Under the pieces are notes generated by a model, which worked only from the letters and a program-made list of their open reading frames with translations, was not told the origin of the DNA and did not search any database. Below, piece by piece: positions 1-5,962 of a stretch of 11,231 nucleotides of DNA. Each line of letters opens with the position of its first letter. Positions within the stretch are counted from its first letter, which is position 1. The position numbers were made by a program, and so were the translations under genes. This DNA comes from Aquifex aeolicus. GTDB lineage: Bacteria; Aquificota; Aquificia; Aquificales; Aquificaceae. The DNA lies in contig DQTK01000114.1 in assembly GCA_015662815.1 (NCBI GenBank), positions 1 through 11,231 on the forward strand. The letters are read 5' to 3'.

Positions 1-677
1 ACTATAGACTGTGCTACAGCTGTTCCAACTGTTCCATAAATTACCGCAAGGATAGTTCTGTAGATTGTTCCTAAGATTACTTCTAAATCTTCCTTTTTCA
101 TAGGAATTAGTCCTGTGATTTCGTTAAGAACTTTGCTTCCATCTCTAAGTATAAAGAAAAGAGTCATTAGGAAAACAAATGTATAGAATACACTTGTTCC
201 AGCTGTGTATACGTAGTTTCTCAGCTTATTACCTATAAAGGAAATTAAGGTATTTATAGTATTTAGAATAGTTCTTCTGAATTCATCACTTTGAATATAG
301 GAAACTATTGGTTCAAAACGTTCCCAATTTTCTTTAACATACGGGTGTTCCTTTAGAAGGTTCACATAGTCGCTAATGTTATGATTTTGTATAAAGTTTA
401 TAACTTTAACCGAAAATAGAATTATCTGCTGGGTTGTTATTACAACTATTATGCTTAATGGTATAACTATTACAATTAAAACTAATAGAACTACCAATAA
501 TGAAGCTAAATTCTCACTTTTTATTCTTTTTTTTAAAATGTTGTAAAGAGGATATACTACAATTCCGAGAACAATTGCCCAAAGTATAGGCTTTATAAAA
601 GGAGAAAGTATATAAAAAAAAAGTAATAGGAAGAAAAAGAAGAAAAACAGATATACAAAGAAGTAAAACTTATGCAT
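1..677 (-). CDS. AI-2E/PerM family membrane transporter, C-terminus off window
   Basis: This is an integral membrane protein of the AI-2E exporter (PerM/YtvI, formerly UPF0118) family. About 225 N-terminal residues are inside the window; the family is usually about 340-350 residues, so roughly the last third is missing off the left edge. It starts at ATG 677, 10 bp after the stop of the NifS-like gene; the only purine-rich ribosome site (AAAAGG) lies inside that gene's last codons. The N-terminus is a very Phe-rich membrane segment, then PFIKPILWAIVLGIVVYPLY (typical of the family), a second pair of hydrophobic stretches ending in VVLLVLIVIVIPLSIIV, a charged soluble loop, and a later helix ending FFILRDGSKVL. 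After it come LIPMKKEDLEVILGTIYRT and YGTVGTAVAQS, the family's conserved region. Some members export AI-2 or act as Na+(Li+)/H+ antiporters; the substrate here cannot be told. It is probably the last gene of the minus-strand operon seen in this window. Confidence 0.9.
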   Translation of the reverse strand, partial: MHKFYFFVYLFFFFFFLLLFFYILSPFIKPILWAIVLGIVVYPLYNILKKRIKSENLASLLVVLLVLIVIVIPLSIIVVITTQQIILFSVKVINFIQNHNISDYVNLLKEHPYVKENWERFEPIVSYIQSDEFRRTILNTINTLISFIGNKLRNYVYTAGTSVFYTFVFLMTLFFILRDGSKVLNEITGLIPMKKEDLEVILGTIYRTILAVIYGTVGTAVAQSI

Positions 678-687
678 ATATTATATT

Positions 688-1908
688 TTAACCTTTTGAT
701 TTAACGTATTTCCCCCAGTTTTCCGGATTAAACGGAGAAACCTCCCTGAGCCAACTTATGACCTTTGGAAATTCTTCGAGAATGTAATCTACATCTTCTT
801 CTGTATTTTCTCTTCCGAAGGAGAAGACAACCGACCCGTTAGATATTTCCTTAGGAATCCCTACAGCGCTTAGAACGTGAGACTGTTTTAGAGCTAAAGA
901 TACACATGCGGAACCGGATGCGGTTTCTATTCCCATTAGGTCAAGTCTGAGAAGCATAGCCTCTCCTTCAACGAAGTGAACTATGATAGAGAGATGATGG
1001 GGTAATCTCTGGGTGGGGTGTCCTGTAAATTCTATGTAATCTACCTTTTCCTCAAGTCCTTTTCTTAGCTTATCCCTGTAGTAAGAAAGTCTCTTTATTC
1101 TATCTTCAAGCTCTTTCATTGCAAGTTCTGCAGCAGCCCCGAAGCCAACTATTCCCGGAACATTTTCTGTTCCAGCTCTTACACCCCTTTCTTGGGTTCC
1201 TCCTTCAATTAAAGGTTTTACCTTTACACCTTTTCTGGTCCAGAGTGCTCCAACTCCTTTGGGACCGTACATCAAATGTGCCGTAAAAGAAGCCGCATCA
1301 ACCCCCCAATCCTGAACATCAACGGGATAATGTCCCAAGCTCGGTGCAGCATCTGTGTGGAATATAACTTTTGGATTCTTTTCCTTAGCAGCTTTTACAA
1401 GCTCTTTTATATTCTGTATAGTACCTATTTCCCTGTTAGAGTGGCCTATCGATACGAGTACCGTATCCTTTCTTACAGCTTCCCTTACCTGTTCAGGGTC
1501 TATAAAACCGTATTTATCAGGTTTAAGGTAAGTAACTTCCCATCCTTCTCTTTCAAGAGTTTTGCATGGGTGGAGTATGGAGTGATGCTCTATCTGAGTG
1601 GTCACTATGTGCCTACCTCTCCTCTGGTAAGCTTTTGCAATTCCTTTTATTGCAAGGTTATTAGCTTCTATTCCGCCGGATGTAAATATTATTTCTTCAG
1701 GGATGTTTGCATTTATAAGCTGTGCTATTTGTTCCCTTGCTTTTTCAACAGCGTCTTTGGCTTCTTGGCCAAAGCTATGTAAAGATGTAGGATTACCGAA
1801 CTTTTTCCTAAAATAAGGAAGCATAGCTTCAATCACTTCTTCCGCTACGGGAGTAGTTGCTATATGGTCTACATAGACAACTTTCTTACCCGCTTTAGTT
1901 TTAAACAT
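688..1908 (-). CDS. nifS: NifS/IscS-family (class V aminotransferase fold) protein lacking the PLP-binding lysine
   Basis: The 406-residue length and end-to-end motif order match NifS/IscS cysteine desulfurases, which take sulfur from cysteine for Fe-S cluster assembly. The symbol is used at family level only. Retained features: ATTP near residue 17, His108 (IEHH), Asp186 (HTDA), His211, YGPKG at 214-218, the ERGVRAGTEN segment (240-249), and the sulfur-accepting Cys335 in SGSAC. Changed residues: the Schiff-base lysine (GHK/AHK in the family) is Leu212; the Gln that contacts the PLP ring oxygen (DATQS) is Pro189; the phosphate-contacting Thr of SGxTE is Ile80; the second Asn of HxNNE is Arg159; and the substrate-carboxylate Arg of (I/V)RFS is Val361. 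I checked Leu212, Pro189, Ile80 and Val361 against the codons. A clean ribosome site (AGGAGGT, 1914-1920) precedes ATG 1908 and the frame is uninterrupted, so this is not an obvious pseudogene. It may be a non-PLP sulfur carrier, partner subunit or regulator (inference). It sits 80 bp after mrp. Confidence 0.92.
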   Translation of the reverse strand: MFKTKAGKKVVYVDHIATTPVAEEVIEAMLPYFRKKFGNPTSLHSFGQEAKDAVEKAREQIAQLINANIPEEIIFTSGGIEANNLAIKGIAKAYQRRGRHIVTTQIEHHSILHPCKTLEREGWEVTYLKPDKYGFIDPEQVREAVRKDTVLVSIGHSNREIGTIQNIKELVKAAKEKNPKVIFHTDAAPSLGHYPVDVQDWGVDAASFTAHLMYGPKGVGALWTRKGVKVKPLIEGGTQERGVRAGTENVPGIVGFGAAAELAMKELEDRIKRLSYYRDKLRKGLEEKVDYIEFTGHPTQRLPHHLSIIVHFVEGEAMLLRLDLMGIETASGSACVSLALKQSHVLSAVGIPKEISNGSVVFSFGRENTEEDVDYILEEFPKVISWLREVSPFNPENWGKYVKSKG

Positions 1909-1988
1909 TTTTTACCTCCTTTCTAATCTCTAATAAGATAGTGCCCTTATTTTCAAAAATATTGACAAAGACCAACATATCCCCGTAG
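1909..1988 (-). other. mrp-nifS intergenic gap
   Basis: This 80 bp AT-rich gap holds the strong ribosome site AGGAGGT (1914-1920) for the NifS-like gene. A TTGAAA hexamer is present on the minus strand, but no well-spaced -10 box accompanies it, so I do not call a promoter. No terminator hairpin is visible, which is compatible with read-through from mrp. Confidence 0.4.
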
Positions 1989-3083
1989 CTACTTTCCTGA
2001 GACAACATTGCTCAACACTTTGGCTATGCTCGTAAAAGCTTTCGCCACTTCGGAATCCGGGTGGGATATTACTATAGGTTCTCCTCTATCGGATTTTTCC
2101 GCAACTTCCGGGTCTATAGGAATGGAACCGAGAATTTTTAAACCGTATGTATTAGCAAATTCCGCAACCTTACCTTTACCGAAAATATAGTACTTTTGTT
2201 TATCACTGGGACATATAAAGTAAGCCATATTCTCTATAACTCCAAGAACGGGAATATTAACCTCCTTAAACATAGATACTGCTTTTTTAACATCTGCAAG
2301 AGCTACATCTTGAGGTGTGGTCACAACTAAGGCACCTGTAAGGTCTACGTTTTGCGCTAGAGTAATTTGAACGTCTCCTGTTCCCGGAGGAAGGTCCGTT
2401 ATGAGAAAATCTAAATTTCCCCACTTTGTACTAAATAGAAACTCTGTTAAAGCCTTCATAAGCATTGGACCACGCCAAATCACAGGTGTATCTTCGGAGG
2501 GTAGCATAAATCCTATGGATAAGATCTTCATATTGTACTTTTCTATTGGGATAAGTCTCTGGAATTGGTCTACTGTGATTCTTTCTCCTTTTAAGCCGAA
2601 AAGTGTAGGAACACTGGGACCATACACATCCGCGTCTAAAAGGCCTACCCGGTATCCAAGCTTGGAAAGAGCTACCGCCAAGTTTGCAGCTACAGTGGAT
2701 TTCCCAACTCCTCCTTTACCACTTCCAACGGCGATTATATGTTTTACACCGGGGATTTTTTTCCTTGTGAACATAGGTTGTTGCATTTGAGGTGGATGCT
2801 GTGGAGCCTGCCGACCTTGGGGAGCCTGCTTTAAAGGAATTTGAGTTGAACCGGATTTTGAAAATTTTATGTCAACTTTACCTACATCCGGCAAATTACT
2901 TAAAACATCTATAGTTTTAGCCCTGATTATATCTTCTAACCCATCCTTAGGTAGTTCCATTACAATGGTTAAAGTGTCTCCTATCATTTTTATGTCTTTT
3001 ACTATTTGTGCAAGATTTTGGTTTACACCAACATCTTCAAGTGTCTCCTGTTTTAAAGCTTCTATGATTTCCTTTACAGCCAT
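1989..3083 (-). CDS. mrp: Mrp/NBP35/ApbC family P-loop ATPase, Fe-S carrier homologue with incomplete CxxC
   Basis: A 364-residue Mrp protein, a cytosolic ATPase family that carries and delivers Fe-S clusters. Residues 1-75 form a MIP18/DUF59-type domain, followed by a Gln/Pro-rich linker (about 85-104) and the MinD/NBP35 ATPase domain. The ATPase shows a deviant Walker A GSGKGGVGKST (120-130), the switch region LDADVYGPSVP (149-159) and DLPPGTGD (230-237). The family's C-terminal CPxC iron-sulfur motif, normally in ENMS.F.CP.CG, reads ENMAYFICPSDK. Cys291 is therefore present but the second position is Asp294, and Cys291 is the only cysteine in the whole protein. A cluster bridged across a dimer by four cysteines, as in studied homologues, looks impossible without other ligands. 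Start ATG 3083 has the ribosome site GGAGG just upstream. The gene follows lpdA by 74 bp and precedes the NifS-like gene, so co-transcription is likely. Confidence 0.93.
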   Translation of the reverse strand: MAVKEIIEALKQETLEDVGVNQNLAQIVKDIKMIGDTLTIVMELPKDGLEDIIRAKTIDVLSNLPDVGKVDIKFSKSGSTQIPLKQAPQGRQAPQHPPQMQQPMFTRKKIPGVKHIIAVGSGKGGVGKSTVAANLAVALSKLGYRVGLLDADVYGPSVPTLFGLKGERITVDQFQRLIPIEKYNMKILSIGFMLPSEDTPVIWRGPMLMKALTEFLFSTKWGNLDFLITDLPPGTGDVQITLAQNVDLTGALVVTTPQDVALADVKKAVSMFKEVNIPVLGVIENMAYFICPSDKQKYYIFGKGKVAEFANTYGLKILGSIPIDPEVAEKSDRGEPIVISHPDSEVAKAFTSIAKVLSNVVSGK

Positions 3084-3134
3084 ACCATCACCTCCGCATT
3101 AAGGTTTACTACTTTTTAATTTAAGCTTTAAACC

Positions 3135-3150
3135 CTAATAAAAATATTAG
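3135..3150. repeat. Short AT-rich palindrome between lpdA and mrp
   Basis: CTAATA and TATTAG form a perfect 6 bp inverted repeat around an AAAA loop, just after the lpdA stop. The stem is purely weak apart from one G-C pair and no U-tract follows on the minus strand (GGGTTT comes next). It is too weak for an intrinsic terminator; it might slow polymerase or be chance in AT-rich DNA. Confidence 0.3.
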
Positions 3151-3157
3151 AAATCTC

Positions 3158-4555
3158 TTATTTTCTCTTTACCCACGATATGGGACCGTAATAAATTTCC
3201 GAAGAAGCTATACCTATGTTTTCAGAGAGAGATGGATGAGAATACATACTTTTTGATGCGAATTCCACAGTTTTACCATCTTTTATCATATGGACAACTT
3301 GATGAATTAACTCTCCTGCGTAAGGTCCAACTATATGACATCCTAATATCTCTCCTGTTTCTTCATCCGCTACAATTCTTACAAATCCTTCATTTTCTCC
3401 ATCATCCATAGCTTTTGGATTTGCCACAAAGGAAGCCACTCCTACCCTTACCTCTATATCTTCTTCATCAGCTTGGTCTTCCGTTAATCCAACCGAGGCA
3501 ACTTCTAGAGCGGAATATATAATTTTGGGAATTATTCTTTCGTTCTTTTTCCAGTCTCTTTCTCCGAGCATATGGGCTACTGCAATTTTGCCTTCATACA
3601 TAGACTTATGGGCAAGCATGAGAGGTGAGGTAATGTCTCCACATGCGTAAATATTGGAAATATTTGTTCGGGAATATTCATCGGTCTTTACAAATCCCCT
3701 TTCGTCCATTTCTATACCTAAGTCTTCGAGACCTATTCCTTTTGTATTGGGTTTTCTTCCAACACCCAGTAGTATAAAATCCGCTTCAATTTCTGTCCCG
3801 TTGGTCAATTTCGCCTTTATACCGTTCTGAGTTTTTTCCCAGGTTTCAACAGAGGTTTTAGTCTTAATCTCTACACCGAGTTCTTTTAATTTTCTACCAA
3901 GATATCTTGCACTGTCCTCGGGTATATCGGGGAAAGGGAGAACCCTGTCTTTGATTTCTACCAGAACAACTTCACTGCCGTATTTTCTGAATATGTACGC
4001 AAATTCGACACCTACCGCCCCACCACCTACAATTAAAACTTTCTTAGGGATAAAGTCTATATCCCATATCTGGTCTGTATCTATAACGTATTTTCCATCG
4101 GGAATTAAGTTGCCTACAGCTGTGGGAGATGAGCCTGTAGCTATAAGTATGTACTTAGACTTTAAACTCTTCTCTGCACCTTCAACGAATACCGTATTAG
4201 GGTCTTTTAGAATACCCTTACCGTAGTATATTGGTATCCTTAGTTGCTGAGCAAATTTTTTAAAGTTTTCCCTTATAGTAACAACTACCTTATCTCTTCC
4301 CTCCTTGAGTTTTTTATAATCGAAGCTATAGCCTTTGTGAAGTATTCCGTACCTTTCCATTTTTTCAAATTTGTCTATCAAATACGCTCCGCGTCTCATA
4401 TATTTGGATGGGATACAACCCCTATTTAGACAGTTACCCCCTACAGTATCCGGAGAAAGTTCTACAAAGGCAATTTTCATCCCTCTTCTGAAAGCGTATA
4501 AGCCAGCTTCGTATCCTCCGCTTCCCGCACCTATTATAATTAAGTCATATTCCAT
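3158..4555 (-). CDS. lpdA: Dihydrolipoamide dehydrogenase (E3)
   Basis: A 465-residue flavoprotein disulfide reductase that reoxidises protein-bound dihydrolipoamide with NAD+. In order: N-terminal FAD-binding GAGSGGYEAG (9-18); redox disulfide CLNRGC (Cys42, Cys47) in the family pattern GGxCLNxGCIPSK; NAD-binding GGGAVG (177-182) with Glu200 at the end of the next strand, which favours NAD+ over NADP+; second FAD contact ACGD (304-307); and C-terminal dimerisation domain with the catalytic His440-Glu445 pair (SHPSLSE). All key residues are intact and the length is normal. Start ATG 4555 is preceded by AAGGAGG (4562-4568). Organisms of this group usually oxidise 2-oxoacids with ferredoxin enzymes, so the likely partner is the glycine cleavage system or a lipoate-binding-protein sulfur pathway rather than pyruvate dehydrogenase (inference). 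No E2 or H-protein gene is in the window. It is the first gene of the minus-strand cluster lpdA-mrp-nifS-like-AI-2E. Confidence 0.96.
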   Translation of the reverse strand: MEYDLIIIGAGSGGYEAGLYAFRRGMKIAFVELSPDTVGGNCLNRGCIPSKYMRRGAYLIDKFEKMERYGILHKGYSFDYKKLKEGRDKVVVTIRENFKKFAQQLRIPIYYGKGILKDPNTVFVEGAEKSLKSKYILIATGSSPTAVGNLIPDGKYVIDTDQIWDIDFIPKKVLIVGGGAVGVEFAYIFRKYGSEVVLVEIKDRVLPFPDIPEDSARYLGRKLKELGVEIKTKTSVETWEKTQNGIKAKLTNGTEIEADFILLGVGRKPNTKGIGLEDLGIEMDERGFVKTDEYSRTNISNIYACGDITSPLMLAHKSMYEGKIAVAHMLGERDWKKNERIIPKIIYSALEVASVGLTEDQADEEDIEVRVGVASFVANPKAMDDGENEGFVRIVADEETGEILGCHIVGPYAGELIHQVVHMIKDGKTVEFASKSMYSHPSLSENIGIASSEIYYGPISWVKRK

Positions 4556-4606
4556 CGGTTGCCTCCTTTAAGGCTACAGACAGAATTTACTTTTTTTTTA
4601 CTTTTA

Positions 4607-4635
4607 ATTGTACAAATCTACTATAGAGATTGAAA
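4607..4635 (-). promoter_or_regulatory. Candidate lpdA operon promoter
   Basis: On the minus strand TTTCAA (4635-4630) and TACAAT (4612-4607) are separated by exactly 17 bp. The -10 matches 5 of 6 consensus bases and the -35 only 3 of 6. The predicted start is near 4600, at the edge of a run of nine A residues in the transcript (4599-4591), giving a leader of about 45 nt that carries the ribosome site. Support is by sequence pattern only. Confidence 0.45.
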
Positions 4636-4655
4636 TATCTTTATATCTTTATCTT
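4635..4655. repeat. Tandem 8 bp direct repeat in divergent promoter region
   Basis: ATATCTTT occurs at 4635-4642 and 4643-4650, followed by a partial third copy ATCTT (4651-4655). It abuts the putative lpdA -35 box on its upstream side, where an activator site or AT-rich upstream element would lie. It could also be a chance low-complexity tract. Confidence 0.5.
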
Positions 4656-4661
4656 AACTCC

Positions 4662-4720
4662 TTTTAAGAAAGTCTAATTTTGAGAGAAATTGTGTTTCGT
4701 AAAAGATAGCATTCTTAAAA
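4662..4720. repeat. 9 bp inverted repeat flanking the folC upstream region
   Basis: TTTTAAGAA (4662-4670) and its exact complement TTCTTAAAA (4712-4720) are 41 bp apart, the right arm ending 9 bp before the folC start codon. They could be paired operator half-sites or a long-range hairpin. The arms are AT-rich, so chance is a real alternative. No clear sigma-70-type promoter for folC was found; TTGAGA (4680-4685) and TAAAAT (4716-4721) are isolated candidates with poor spacing. Confidence 0.35.
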
Positions 4721-4729
4721 TAGCTTTTT

Positions 4730-5962
4730 ATGGGTATTTTATGGGATTTGTATAAGGGAAAAGATTTCGATGTGAAACCTACGTTAGATAGAATAAAAAA
4801 AGCCTGTGAATATATAGGAAATCCTCAAAATAAATATCCTGCTATACTCGTTGGCGGGACGAACGGCAAGGGTTCAACTTGTGCTTTTACAGAGAGAATA
4901 TTAAGGGAGCATGGTTTTAAAACGGGTTGGTTTGTATCTCCTCATTTAATCTCTGAAAATGAGAGGTGGAAGATTAACGGGAAAAATATGGATGAAGAAC
5001 TTTTAAAAAACTATGTAAAAGAACTAAAAAATGTTTTCGAAAAATTCAATCTTACCTATTTTGAAGCTGCTACATTAATAGCGGTGAGATACTTTGCCGA
5101 TGTAGATATAGACGTTGCTGTCTTCGAAGTAGGTATGGGAGGAAGATGGGATGCTACGAAAGTTGTAAATGCAGAGGTAATTGGAATAACCAACGTAGAA
5201 AGAGATCATACAAAGTGGTTAGGAGAAAATATAGAAAAAATAGCTGAAGAGAAGCTTCAACTTTACAGAGGTAATTCCCCACTCGTCCTCGGTAGTGCAA
5301 AATATCCGTTATACACCAAAGCACTGGAAATGAATTTGAGAAATTTAAAAGTTGCAGGAATTGACTATGAATATTTTGGAAAAATTGAAAAGGCTATAAC
5401 TAAACTCTCTGAGTATAAAAGTGAATCTATAGAATTGGATAATTTGGAAATCTCATTATGGGGAAAATGGCAAATAGATAACGTTTCAATGGCAATTACT
5501 TTGAGTTCCTTGTTTATTGAGCCAGTAGGTGACAAGATTAAAAATGCGGTAAAAAATACAATATGGGAAGGTAGAATGGAGATTTTGAGGAGAGACCCAC
5601 TTTTAATGATCGATGCTTCCCATAATCCCTATGCGGTAGCGAAAGTTATCAAGGGGGTTAAAAAATACTTTCCGGAAATAAAATTAGGATTTTCTGCTCT
5701 CAAAGGTAAGGAATGGGAATTAACCCTTAAAATTATACGTAATTACTTCGATGAAATTTACATACTTCCTATAAATTATTATCGTTCCGAGGATATAAGC
5801 AAGCTGGAAAAATTTGCAAAAGAATTGGGATTTAAAACCGCAACTTCTGAAATAGAGGAAATTATTAATTCAAAAGAACACTTTTTGGTTTTAGGATCTA
5901 TATATTTGATTAGCGAAATAAAACAATGTTTTAGTATTTATGAAAAGGAGTATATAATTTGA
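4730..5962 (+). CDS. folC: Folylpolyglutamate synthase / dihydrofolate synthase
   Basis: A 410-residue Mur-ligase-fold enzyme that adds glutamate to folates (and, if bifunctional, to dihydropteroate) using ATP. Visible motifs: P-loop GTNGKGST (43-50), SPHLISENERW (70-80), EVGMGGRWDATK (133-144), DHT (159-161) with LGENIEKIAEEK ending in Lys175 (the position carbamylated in homologues), WGKWQIDN, the domain-linking IWEGRMEIL, DASHNP (295-300), and a C-terminal LGSIYLISEI strand. Length is typical. ATG 4730 is the first possible start because an in-frame TAG lies at 4721-4723, yet no Shine-Dalgarno sequence precedes it. Initiation may therefore be weak or on a very short leader. The stop overlaps the TTG start of the next gene, so the two are probably co-transcribed. 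Whether it also has dihydrofolate synthase activity cannot be decided from motifs. Confidence 0.94.
   Translation: MGILWDLYKGKDFDVKPTLDRIKKACEYIGNPQNKYPAILVGGTNGKGSTCAFTERILREHGFKTGWFVSPHLISENERWKINGKNMDEELLKNYVKELKNVFEKFNLTYFEAATLIAVRYFADVDIDVAVFEVGMGGRWDATKVVNAEVIGITNVERDHTKWLGENIEKIAEEKLQLYRGNSPLVLGSAKYPLYTKALEMNLRNLKVAGIDYEYFGKIEKAITKLSEYKSESIELDNLEISLWGKWQIDNVSMAITLSSLFIEPVGDKIKNAVKNTIWEGRMEILRRDPLLMIDASHNPYAVAKVIKGVKKYFPEIKLGFSALKGKEWELTLKIIRNYFDEIYILPINYYRSEDISKLEKFAKELGFKTATSEIEEIINSKEHFLVLGSIYLISEIKQCFSIYEKEYII
5943..5950 (+). promoter_or_regulatory. Ribosome binding site selecting a TTG start
   Basis: AAAAGGAG ends 8 nt before TTG 5959, an ideal spacing. The next ATG (5968) would be 17 nt away, too far. 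The site lies inside the last codons of folC, and the TTG overlaps the folC stop (TTGA), which fits translational coupling. Confidence 0.7.

Noticed and set aside
1276..1782. 168-codon open frame on the plus strand inside the NifS-like gene
   Set aside because: It is antisense to a clear protein-family gene, and its translation is rich in Tyr, Phe, Cys and Ser with no recognisable domain, as expected for a shadow frame.
688..1908. Pseudogene call for the NifS-like gene because of missing catalytic residues
   Set aside because: The frame is full length with a strong ribosome site and many conserved motifs including the reactive cysteine, so decay is not supported.
1921..1988. Promoter for the NifS-like gene
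   Set aside because: A TTGAAA is present, but the possible -10 hexamers are spaced 10 or 15 bp from it; evidence is too weak to call.
2401..2790. Plus-strand open frame opposite mrp
   Set aside because: It mirrors the codons of the mrp ATPase domain and has no ribosome site or family motif.
3135..3150. Hairpin after lpdA considered as an intrinsic terminator
   Set aside because: The stem is 6 bp and almost all A-T, and no T-run follows on the transcribed strand.
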